The notes under the pieces were generated by a model. It was not told where the DNA came from. It searched no databases and saw nothing but the letters and a program-made list of their open reading frames with translations. A stretch of 31,914 bases of DNA, from assembly GCA_964632795.1 (NCBI GenBank), contig CAZWEZ010000041.1, positions 1-31,914 on the forward strand, written 5' to 3'. Numbering within the stretch: the stretch's first letter is position 1; the number at the start of each line of letters is the position of its first letter. Shown one piece after another: positions 1-8,850 of this stretch. Source of the stretch: CAZWEZ01 sp964632795 (GTDB lineage Bacteria > Pseudomonadota > Alphaproteobacteria > Rhodospirillales > 2-02-FULL-58-16). The translations under genes and the position numbers were made by a program.

Positions 1-465
1 GAGGCCGCCCGCTCGCTGGCCCCGGGCGACCTGGAGGACGCCGAGCTGCGGGGCGACGCGGCGGCCCGGGCGGCCTCCAGGGTGGCCGCCATTCCCGAGG
101 TCCGCGCCGTGCTGCTCGACTTCCAGCGCGCCTTCGCCGCCCGCCCCCCGGACGGCGCCCGGGGCGCGGTGCTCGACGGCCGCGACATCGGCACCGTGGT
201 GTGCCCCGGCGCCGATATCAAGATCTTCGTCACCGCCGGCATCGAGGTCCGCGCCGGGCGCCGCGTTAAAGAGTTGCGGGAACGTGGGCTCGAAGCTATA
301 TATGCCCGCGTTCTGGACGAGATGAAGGAGCGCGACGCGCGGGACTCGGAACGCGACGTGGCTCCCCTGGCGTCGGCGGACGACGCCTTCGTGCTGGACA
401 CCAGCGATCTGGACGCCGAGGCGGTTTTCGTCACGGCGCTGGATTTCATCCATTCGCGGATGTAA
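1..465 (+). CDS. cmk: Cytidylate kinase, C-terminal part (5' end outside window)
   Basis: Phosphorylates CMP and dCMP to the diphosphates in cytoplasmic pyrimidine salvage. The frame is open from base 1 and ends at a TAA at 463-465, so only about the last 154 residues are present; the N-terminal P-loop lies upstream. The visible part carries the family's core: a stretch reading LDGRDIGTVVCPGADIKIFV, where the GRDIGT motif contacts the CMP phosphate, followed by the lid-type region RVKEL...RDARDSERDVAPL and the ending LDTSDLDAEAVF. An internal GTG at 82 is not the true start because homologous sequence continues upstream of it. The order cmk-rpsA is a widely conserved bacterial arrangement and supports the call. 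Confidence 0.95.
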   Translation, partial: EAARSLAPGDLEDAELRGDAAARAASRVAAIPEVRAVLLDFQRAFAARPPDGARGAVLDGRDIGTVVCPGADIKIFVTAGIEVRAGRRVKELRERGLEAIYARVLDEMKERDARDSERDVAPLASADDAFVLDTSDLDAEAVFVTALDFIHSRM

Positions 466-471
466 ACACGG

Positions 472-567
472 CCCCCGCCCCCCGAGCGGCGGGGGAAACG
501 AGAGAACCGAATGAACCCCAAGACCGCCGGAAACAACCGGCCGGCCGGAACACGACGAACGAGATAA
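472..567 (+). promoter_or_regulatory. rpsA leader: GC hairpin and possible 18-codon leader ORF
   Basis: The cmk-rpsA gap holds a hairpin with an 8-bp stem (472-479 pairs with 488-495, 8-nt loop). It has no T-run, so it is a poor intrinsic terminator. An ATG at 511 opens an 18-codon frame ending in TAA at 565-567, only 13 nt before the rpsA ATG, so it overlaps the probable rpsA ribosome-binding site (ATAAGGA near 563-570). S1 is known to regulate its own translation in other bacteria, so a structured leader is plausible. No experimental support is visible, and a chance short ORF is quite possible at this GC content. Confidence 0.25.
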
Positions 568-580
568 GGATACCCAACCG

Positions 581-2578
<1,998 letters not shown>

Positions 2579-2630
2579 TCGGCCGCCCCGGACCCGGCGG
2601 GGGGGCCAAGGGACTGCAGGCGGAGATGAC

Positions 2631-3542
2631 ATGTCGTTGGAAGCCGACCAGATCGTCGATCGACGCCGCCTCAAGAGGACCCTGACCTTCTGGCGGATCC
2701 TGGCGGTGGTGGCGCTGGTCGCCGCCGCCCTGGCCGTCGCCGGGCGCGTGCAAGGCCTGAAGAGGGGCAACCACGTCGCCCGCCTGGTGGTCGAGGGGCT
2801 GATCCTCGACGACCGGGCCCGCGACCAGGCGCTCCTCGACCTGGCCGCCGATTCGGACGCCAAGGCATTGATCGTCAGCATCGACAGCCCCGGCGGGACC
2901 ATCGTCGGCGGCGAGGCCCTGTACCACAGCTTGCGCAACGTCGCCGACAGCAAGCCGGTGGTCGCGGTCATGGGCTCGACCGCCACCTCGGCCGGCTACA
3001 TGACGGCGCTGGGCGCCGACCACATCGTCGCCCGTTCGGGCACCGTGACCGGTTCGATCGGCGTCCTGATCCAGACCGCCGACATCACCGGCCTGTTGGA
3101 CAAGCTGGGGATCAAGCCGGAAACCATCAAGAGCCGGCCGCTGAAGGCCCAGCCCAACCCCCTGGAACCGCTGAGCGAGGAGGCCCGCGAGGCGACCCGG
3201 GCGGTGGTCCTGGATCTGTTCGAGATGTTCGTCGAGATGGTGGCCGAACGGCGCGACATGCCGCGCGACAAGGTGTTGGTGCTGGCCGACGGCCGCGTCT
3301 TCAGCGGCCGCCAGGCGCTGTCCAACGGGCTCGTCGATGCCCTGGGCGGCGAGTCCAAGGCCCGCCAATGGCTGGCCGAGACCCACGAAATCCCGGAATC
3401 ACTGCCGGTCCGCAACGTCGAGGTCGTGCACGAGGATGGGGTGTGGCGCGACTTCATCAGCGGGCTGCTCGGAAAAACTCTTTTTCCCGAAAGACTTAGA
3501 CTTGACGGAGTGATTTCGCTTTGGCACCCTGACCCGATCTAG
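2631..3542 (+). CDS. sppA: Signal peptide peptidase SppA, short form (S49 serine protease)
   Basis: Membrane-anchored protease that degrades signal peptides left in the inner membrane after secretion. The 303-residue protein has one N-terminal membrane segment (about residues 20-40) after an Arg/Lys-rich start, then a single S49 domain. The catalytic Ser is in the TSAGY motif at residue 120 and the general-base Lys is Lys172 in the SRPLKAQPN stretch; the 52-residue Ser-Lys spacing matches the short SppA type of Bacillus (S147/K199). The IDSPGG motif (about 85-90) and TGSIGV are also present. It lies 52 nt after rpsA and 48 nt before ihfB, in the usual alphaproteobacterial order. The last 20 or so codons are AT-richer than the rest. 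Confidence 0.95.
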   Translation: MSLEADQIVDRRRLKRTLTFWRILAVVALVAAALAVAGRVQGLKRGNHVARLVVEGLILDDRARDQALLDLAADSDAKALIVSIDSPGGTIVGGEALYHSLRNVADSKPVVAVMGSTATSAGYMTALGADHIVARSGTVTGSIGVLIQTADITGLLDKLGIKPETIKSRPLKAQPNPLEPLSEEAREATRAVVLDLFEMFVEMVAERRDMPRDKVLVLADGRVFSGRQALSNGLVDALGGESKARQWLAETHEIPESLPVRNVEVVHEDGVWRDFISGLLGKTLFPERLRLDGVISLWHPDPI

Positions 3543-3590
3543 GACCCTAGCCCGGACCGTCCGGTGAACCTCAGCGAGGGGGGAAGGACC

Positions 3591-3869
3591 ATGACCAAGT
3601 CGGAGTTGATCGCGCGCCTGGCCGAGGACAATCCGCATCTCTACCAGCGGGACGTGGAGCGCATCGTGACCACGATCTTCGAGGAGATCACCAACGCCCT
3701 GGCCAACGGCGAGCGGGTCGAGTTGCGCGGGTTCGGCGCCTTCTCGGTGAAGAAACGCGGGGCGCGGATCGGCCGCAACCCGCGGACCGGCCAGGCGGTG
3801 GAGGTTTCGTCGAAGTTCATTCCCTACTTCAAGACCGGCAAGCAGCTTCGGGAAAAGCTCAACGGCTGA
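3591..3869 (+). CDS. ihfB: Integration host factor beta subunit
   Basis: DNA-bending nucleoid protein that works as a heterodimer with IHF-alpha in transcription, recombination and replication. The 92-residue product matches the HU/IHF fold over its whole length: an N-terminal helical dimerisation part (MTKSELIARLAEDNPHL), the ELRGFGAF strand, and the DNA-binding arm with GRNPRTG, whose proline intercalates at the kink. It ends with KTGKQLREKLNG. I place the start at ATG 3591, preceded by GGGGGGAAGG, and not at the in-frame GTG at 3564, because homology begins at MTKSEL. IHF-beta rather than HU is preferred from the position after rpsA and sppA. Confidence 0.95.
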   Translation: MTKSELIARLAEDNPHLYQRDVERIVTTIFEEITNALANGERVELRGFGAFSVKKRGARIGRNPRTGQAVEVSSKFIPYFKTGKQLREKLNG

Positions 3870-3917
3870 ACCGCCGCCGGCGGGCGCGGCGCGGCGCGGC
3901 GTGAAACGAGGAGACAG

Positions 3918-4265
3918 GTGGTGAGGCGGCTCTCGTGGATCATCCTGCTACCGTTAGCGGCGGCCGTGATCGCCTTTTCGGTGGCCAACCGTTCGCCCAT
4001 GGTGCTGGACTTGTGGCCGCTGCCGTTCACCGTCGAACTGCCGGTGTACGGGGTCGTCCTGGCCAGCGCCGCGGCCGGCTTCGTGATCGGCGGCGTGGTC
4101 GCCTGGTTGTCGACCGGCGGCGTCCGGCGCCGCGCCCGCGACCGGGGCTTCGAGGCCCAACGGGCGCAACGCGAACTGCGCCGGATGCAGGACAAGATGG
4201 CCGGGATGGAAGCCGACGGGGCGCGGAACGTGAACGTCCTGCCCGCCCCGACTCCGGCCCCATGA
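3918..4265 (+). CDS. LapA-domain (DUF1049) inner-membrane protein
   Basis: Small membrane protein of the lipopolysaccharide assembly protein A domain family. In E. coli LapA acts with LapB in controlling LpxC turnover, but alphaproteobacterial members such as this are little studied, so the role here is inferred. The 115-residue product has two hydrophobic segments (about residues 5-21 and 36-62) separated by the family motif VANRSPMVLDLWPLPF. A charged, probably coiled-coil tail follows (RRRARDRGFEAQRAQRELRRM) and ends in a Pro-rich stretch. The start is GTG 3918, or the adjacent GTG at 3921, after AGGAGACAG. Its position after ihfB is conserved in many Alphaproteobacteria. Confidence 0.85.
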   Translation: MVRRLSWIILLPLAAAVIAFSVANRSPMVLDLWPLPFTVELPVYGVVLASAAAGFVIGGVVAWLSTGGVRRRARDRGFEAQRAQRELRRMQDKMAGMEADGARNVNVLPAPTPAP

Positions 4266-4293
4266 TCAACTCTCCAAACAGGCTCTGAGCGCA

Positions 4294-5248
4294 ATGCGCC
4301 TCATCGACGCTTCCCAGGTCGCGGCGGCGCTCGATTACCCCTCGCTCATCGACCGCATCGATGCCGCCTTCACCGCCGACATCACCGTGCCGATGCGCCA
4401 TCACCACACCATCGACAACCCCGGGGGCGCCGATCCGGTGCTGCTGCTGATGCCGGCCTGGCGCCAGGGCGAGGTGATCGGCGTCAAGATGGTCGCCATC
4501 TGCCCCGACAACGGCGCCCGCGGCCTGCCGTCGGTCCAAGCCTCCTACATCCTGCTCGACTTCGCCACCGGCCGCCCGCTGGCGATCATCGACGGGGCGG
4601 AACTGACCGCCCGGCGCACCGCCTCGGCCTCGGCGCTGGCCTCGCGCTACCTGTCGCGCCCCGACAGCGCATGCCTGGTGATGGTCGGCACCGGGGTCCT
4701 GGCGCCACACCTGATCCGCGCCCACGCCGCCGTGCGGCCGATCCGCGAGGTCCGCGTCTGGGGCCGCAACCCGGACAAGGCCGAAAAGGTGGCGGCGGGG
4801 CTGGCCGGCGAGGACTTCTCGGTCGCCGTCGCCGGCGACCTGGAGGCGGCGGTGGCCGGGGCCGACATCGTCTCGTGCGCGACCCTGGCCACCGAGCCGC
4901 TGATCCACGGCCGCTGGCTCGGACCCGGCCAGCACCTGGACCTGGTCGGCGGCTTCACGCCGGAGATGCGCGAGGCCGACGACGAGGCGGTGCGCCGCGC
5001 GGTGCTGTTCGTCGACACCCGCGACGGCGCCCTCGAGGAGGCCGGCGACCTGTGCGATCCCATCAGGCGCGGGGTGATCGCCGAGAGCGACGTCGCCGGC
5101 GACCTGTTCGAGCTGGCCGCCGGCACCTGCCCGGGCCGCCGGACCGACGCCGAGATCACCCTGTTCAAGTCGGCCGGCACCGCCGTCGAGGACCTCGCCG
5201 CCGCCCAGTTGACCTACGAGCGNNNNNNNNNNCTACGAGCGGGCGTGA
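4294..5248 (+). CDS. Ornithine cyclodeaminase / mu-crystallin family protein (interrupted by an assembly gap)
   Basis: NAD(P)-dependent enzyme of the family that includes ornithine cyclodeaminase, alanine dehydrogenase and ketimine reductases; the substrate cannot be told from sequence. Visible features are the N-terminal VPMRHH segment, the GVKMVAICPDN motif containing the family Lys, ELTARRTASASALAS, the Rossmann stretch LVMVGTGVLAPH, and DLVGGFTPEMREAD, which resembles the mu-crystallin side of the family more than true ornithine cyclodeaminases. The frame enters a 10-N gap at 5223. Bases before and after the gap share CTACGAGCG, and merging them gives LTYERA and a TGA at 5246-5248, in frame, for a 311-residue product of normal length. 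It lies one nucleotide upstream of pyrF and is probably cotranscribed with it. Confidence 0.88.
5223..5232. other. 10-N scaffold gap (probably a false gap)
   Basis: Ten N bases. The sequence ending at 5222 and the sequence beginning at 5233 share the nine bases CTACGAGCG. Overlapping them removes 19 positions and restores one reading frame through to a natural stop. The gap is therefore most likely two contig ends that overlap but were not merged. Confidence 0.85.
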
Positions 5249-5249
5249 G

Positions 5250-5957
5250 ATGGAACCCCATGAGCGCCTGTTCGTCGCCCTCGACACCACCGACGTGGAG
5301 CGGGCCGCCGGGCTGGCCCAATCCCTGGCCGGCCACGTCGGCGGGATCAAGCTGGGCAAGGAGTTCTTCACCGCCCACGGACCGCAAGGCGTGCGCCGGG
5401 TCGCCGCCTGCGGCCTGCCGCTGTTCCTCGACCTCAAGTTCCACGACATCCCCAACACCGTGGCCGGGGCGGTGCGTGCGGTATTGCCGCTGGCGCCGGC
5501 CATGGTCAACGTCCACGCCACCGGCGGCGCGGCGATGATGCGCGCCGCCGCCGAGGCCGCGCAAGAGGCCGGGCCTGAGCGGCCGCTGGTCCTCGGGGTG
5601 ACCGTGCTGACCTCGCTGTCCGAGGCCGACCTGAACGCCGTCGGCATCGCCGGCCCGCTCGCCGAGCGGGTGGTCGCCCTGGCCCGGCTGGCCAAGGACA
5701 GCGGGCTCGACGGCGTGGTGTGTCCGGGCCGCGAGGCGGCCGCCGTGCGCCGCGCCTGCGGCGCCGATTTCAAGCTGGTGGTCCCCGGCATCCGTCCCCC
5801 CAGCACCCTCGGCGGCGACGACCAGAAGCGGACCATGACCCCGGCCGAGGCGGTGGCCGCCGGGGCCGACGTCCTGGTCGTCGGCCGGCCGATCACCGGC
5901 GCCGCCGATCCGATTGCCGCGGTACGCGCCATTGCCGGGGAGATCGATGCCGGTTGA
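5250..5957 (+). CDS. pyrF: Orotidine 5'-phosphate decarboxylase
   Basis: Converts OMP to UMP, the last step of de novo pyrimidine synthesis. The 235-residue protein shows the signature active-site stretch FLDLKFHDIPNT, with Asp61, Lys63 and Asp66 forming the charged network, preceded by the FVALDTTD strand (Asp12) and GIKLGKEFF. Near the C-terminus VPGIRPP and VGRPITGA form the phosphate-binding part. The start is ATG 5250, just one base after the stop of the cyclodeaminase-family gene. Its end overlaps the trpF start by 11 nt. Length is normal for the bacterial short-type enzyme. Confidence 0.97.
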   Translation: MEPHERLFVALDTTDVERAAGLAQSLAGHVGGIKLGKEFFTAHGPQGVRRVAACGLPLFLDLKFHDIPNTVAGAVRAVLPLAPAMVNVHATGGAAMMRAAAEAAQEAGPERPLVLGVTVLTSLSEADLNAVGIAGPLAERVVALARLAKDSGLDGVVCPGREAAAVRRACGADFKLVVPGIRPPSTLGGDDQKRTMTPAEAVAAGADVLVVGRPITGAADPIAAVRAIAGEIDAG

Positions 5958-6603
5958 GGTCAAGATCTGCGGCCTCGATTCGCCGGCAGCGGTCGCCGCC
6001 GCCGTCGACGGCGGGGCGCGGCTGGTCGGCTTCGTGTTCTTTCCCCCCTCGCCGCGCGCGCTGAGCCCCGGCAAGGCGGCGCAACTGGCGCTGCCCGTCC
6101 CCGCCGGCATCCTCAAGGTGGGAGTGGTGGTGGACGCCGACGACGCGACGCTGGACGCCGTCCTCGCCGGGCCGTCGCTCGACCTGCTTCAGCTCCACGG
6201 CGCCGAGACCCCCGAGCGGGTGACGGAGATCAAGGCCCGCACCGGGCTGGGGGTCATCAAGGCGCTTCCAGTCGCCGCCCCGGGGGACCTGGAGGCCGCG
6301 GACGCCTATCTGGGGGTCGCCGACCGGCTGATGTTCGACGCCAGGCCGCCGGCGGAAGCCGACCGCCCCGGCGGCCACGCCCTGGCCTTCGACTGGGAGC
6401 TGATCCGGGGCCGCAGCTGGCCCCTGCCGTGGCTGCTGGCCGGCGGCCTGGAGGCCGCCAACCTGGCCGAGGCGGTGCGGACCAGCGGCGCGCGCTGCGT
6501 CGACGTCTCCTCGGGGGTCGAGGACCGGCCGGGGGTCAAAAGCCCTGGCAAGATCACCGAATTCCTGGACCTCGCCAAAACCCTGGGCGGCCGAAAAGGA
6601 TAG
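5947..6603 (+). CDS. trpF: Phosphoribosylanthranilate isomerase
   Basis: Carries out the Amadori rearrangement of phosphoribosylanthranilate in tryptophan synthesis. The 218-residue TIM barrel begins VEVKICGLDSPAAV, where Cys8 is the catalytic general base, continues with GFVFFPPSPRALSP, and ends with CVDVSSGVEDRPGVKSPGKI, which holds the catalytic Asp and phosphate-binding loop. The start is ATG 5947, overlapping the pyrF end by 11 nt; an upstream in-frame ATG at 5914 lies inside pyrF and adds non-homologous residues. In most Alphaproteobacteria trpB and trpA follow, but here a class-III aminotransferase follows after 4 nt. Confidence 0.96.
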   Translation: MPVEVKICGLDSPAAVAAAVDGGARLVGFVFFPPSPRALSPGKAAQLALPVPAGILKVGVVVDADDATLDAVLAGPSLDLLQLHGAETPERVTEIKARTGLGVIKALPVAAPGDLEAADAYLGVADRLMFDARPPAEADRPGGHALAFDWELIRGRSWPLPWLLAGGLEAANLAEAVRTSGARCVDVSSGVEDRPGVKSPGKITEFLDLAKTLGGRKG

Positions 6604-6607
6604 GGAC

Positions 6608-7930
6608 ATGGATACCAGCCAATCGGAGAAACTGTACGGCCGCGCGATTCGGGTCCTGGTCGAGGGGGTCAGCTCGGCGTCGCGCGGGCCGGCCAGCTTC
6701 GGCTCCTATCCCCAGTACATGCGCCGCGCCGAGGGCGCCTACATCTACGACGTCGACGGCAACCGCTACATCGACTGGATGCTGTCCTTCGGCGCCCTGC
6801 CGATGGGCCACGCCCACCCCAGGATCGTCGAGATTGTGCGTGAGGAGGTCGCCAACGGCACCCACTTCGCGACCGCGCTCGAGGTCGAGGTGGAGGTCGC
6901 CGAGATGCTGGTCGACCTGCTGCCCCACGCCGACAAGGTACGCTTCGCCAACACCGGCACCGAGGCCTGCATGGCCTGCTTCCGGCTCGCCCGGGGCCAC
7001 ACCGGGCGGCGCAAGATCATCAAGTTCGAGGGCCACTACCACGGCTGGTACGATGCCGTGCTGGTCAACACCAACCCCCAGCCGATCGCCGCCCTGGGAC
7101 ATCGAGCCGACCCGGTGCGGATCGCCGATACCTCCGGGATCACCGTCGAATCGTGGCGCGACACCGTGGTCGTGCCGTGGAACGACGTGGCGGCGCTGGA
7201 GCGCGCCATGGAGGTCCACGGCCGCGACGCTGCCTGCGTGGTCACCGAGGGCGTGATGTCCAACATGGGAGTGATCCCGCCCAAGCCCGGGTTCCTGCAG
7301 CGGATCCGCGAGCTGTGCGACGACACCGGGGCGCTGTTCTACCTGGACGAGACGGTGACCGGCTTCCGGCTCGGCGCCGGGGGCTGCGCCGAGCTCTACG
7401 GGGTGCGCCCCGACATCACGTCCTACGGCAAGGCGCTGGGCCAGGGCTTCCCGGTCGCCGCCATCGCTGGCCCCGACCACATCATGTCGGGCTTCGAATG
7501 GGGCAAGGTGCTGCACTTCGGCAGCCACAACGCGCCGCGCCTCGGGCTGTATGTCGCCAAGACCATGCTCGCCGAGATGCTGGCCGACGACCGGGCCGGC
7601 TACCGCCGGCTGGCGGCGCTGGGCGAGAAGGCGGCGGCGCGGATCGGCGAGGCGATCCGGGCCAACAACAAGCACCGGGCGATCGTCCAGGGGGTCGGCT
7701 CGATATTCCAGATCTTCTTCACCGAGCACGACGCGATCGACGACTACCGCGACTTCTGCGCCCACGTCGACCGTCTCAAGTTCCGCGACTTCGTGCGCCT
7801 CCTGCACCGCCACGGGGTCTTCATGAGCCCCTCCAACACCCTGCACAGCCTGAGCTGCCTGGCCCACACCGAGGACGACATCGAGACCACCGCCAACGCG
7901 GTCGGCGCGGCGCTGGACGAGCTGGAGTGA
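6608..7930 (+). CDS. Class-III PLP aminotransferase, glutamate-1-semialdehyde aminomutase-like
   Basis: PLP enzyme of 440 residues resembling HemL in its N-terminal half (DVDGNRYIDWML, MGHAHPRIV, NTGTEACMACFRLARGHTGR, KFEGHYHGWYDA). The cofactor Asp is in LDETVTGFR (about residue 247) and the PLP Lys is Lys275 in SYGKALGQGFPVAAIAG. True HemL proteins usually read GKIIGGGLPVGA at this point, so this is more probably a HemL-related aminotransferase of unknown substrate than the tetrapyrrole enzyme. The ATG at 6608 lies 4 nt after trpF, suggesting cotranscription. A metallophosphoesterase follows after 23 nt. Confidence 0.85.
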   Translation: MDTSQSEKLYGRAIRVLVEGVSSASRGPASFGSYPQYMRRAEGAYIYDVDGNRYIDWMLSFGALPMGHAHPRIVEIVREEVANGTHFATALEVEVEVAEMLVDLLPHADKVRFANTGTEACMACFRLARGHTGRRKIIKFEGHYHGWYDAVLVNTNPQPIAALGHRADPVRIADTSGITVESWRDTVVVPWNDVAALERAMEVHGRDAACVVTEGVMSNMGVIPPKPGFLQRIRELCDDTGALFYLDETVTGFRLGAGGCAELYGVRPDITSYGKALGQGFPVAAIAGPDHIMSGFEWGKVLHFGSHNAPRLGLYVAKTMLAEMLADDRAGYRRLAALGEKAAARIGEAIRANNKHRAIVQGVGSIFQIFFTEHDAIDDYRDFCAHVDRLKFRDFVRLLHRHGVFMSPSNTLHSLSCLAHTEDDIETTANAVGAALDELE

Positions 7931-7953
7931 GGTCGAGACGGAAAGGGACTCCC

Positions 7954-8658
7954 ATGCCCATCGCCCACATCTCGGACATCCACCTTCGCACCGACGGCAA
8001 GCCGATCAAGAAGACGGTGGATTCGCCGGCCGCCTTGGACATCTGCGCCCGATACGTCCGCTCCCTGTCCCCGCGCCCCGCCGCGGTGCTGGTCACCGGC
8101 GATCTGGCCCATACCGCGTCGGGGGCCGACTACCTGCACCTGCGCCGGGTCCTGGGCGGGCTCGGGATGCCGGTCTACGCGGTGCCGGGCAACATGGACG
8201 ACCGCCGGCGGATGCGCCAGGCCTTCGCCGGCTGGGGATACCTGCCCGAGGGCGAGGGGTTCCTCCATTACGCCATCGAGGACCATCCGCTGCGCCTGAT
8301 CGGGCTCGACACCGGGAATGGGAACGGCCACGACGGCCGCCTGTGCGCCGGGCGCCTGGCCTGGCTGGAGGCCCGCCTGGGCGAAAGGCCCGACACCCCG
8401 ACCCTTCTCTTCATGCATCATCCGCCGGTCGAGACCGACGCCGGCCGGCCAGCCTACCAGGGGGCGGCGGAGATGGCGGCGATCGTCGCCCGCCACCCCC
8501 AAGTGGCGCGGATCGCCTGCGGCCATCTCCATGAGCGGACCGAGCGGCGGTGGGCGGGGAGTCTGTTGACCACCGCCGCCTCGGTGACCATGTCGCGGCT
8601 GGATGTCCCTGCGTCCGCCCCCCTGGATGCCGACGCCTGCCTGGTCTACGCCGAGTGA
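7954..8658 (+). CDS. Calcineurin-like metallophosphoesterase
   Basis: Cytoplasmic binuclear-metal phosphodiesterase or phosphatase of 234 residues. The metal motifs appear in the expected order: ISDIHLR (D-x-H, about residue 8), VTGDLAHT (GD), VPGNMDD (GN), FMHHPPVET (H) and CGHLHERT (GH-x-H) near the C-terminus. The layout resembles the CpdA/Icc cyclic-nucleotide phosphodiesterase group, but the substrate is not determined. The start is ATG 7954 after GGAAAGGGACTCCC. The last codons (GCC GAG TGA) lie inside the left arm of the long palindrome that separates it from the convergent aminotransferase gene. Confidence 0.88.
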   Translation: MPIAHISDIHLRTDGKPIKKTVDSPAALDICARYVRSLSPRPAAVLVTGDLAHTASGADYLHLRRVLGGLGMPVYAVPGNMDDRRRMRQAFAGWGYLPEGEGFLHYAIEDHPLRLIGLDTGNGNGHDGRLCAGRLAWLEARLGERPDTPTLLFMHHPPVETDAGRPAYQGAAEMAAIVARHPQVARIACGHLHERTERRWAGSLLTTAASVTMSRLDVPASAPLDADACLVYAE

Positions 8659-8850
8659 AACAATGGAGACTGAGAATTAATGGTGACTGTATATAGTTTT
8701 TGGCGGGTGAAATTAATTGGTGACTGTATATAGTTTTTTGATGGCAGTTACCCTGCCACCAAAAAACTATATACAGTCACCAATTAATTTCACCCGCCAA
8801 AAACTATATACAGTCACCATTAATTCTCAGTCTCCATTGTTTCACTCGGC
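8650..8850. repeat. Long palindrome 1: 98-bp arms, 5-nt loop, two GGTGACTGTATATAG units per arm
   Basis: Bases 8650-8747 are the reverse complement of 8753-8850 with a single mismatch (8741/8759) and a TTACC loop at 8748-8752. Each arm contains two direct copies of a unit reading TTAAT(T)GGTGACTGTATATAGTTTTT, starting near 8677 and 8713. The outer unit is followed by GGCGGGTG, which looks like the hairpin tip of a related element, so the inner hairpin seems inserted in the loop of the outer one. The palindrome spans the whole gap between two convergent genes and includes both stop codons. It is AT-rich against a GC-rich background. A transcript from either side would fold into an exceptionally long hairpin and could act as a bidirectional terminator. 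Confidence 0.95.

Noticed and set aside
3502..3530. TTGACG near the end of sppA as an ihfB promoter
   Set aside because: No acceptable -10 at 16-18 bases (CACCCT).
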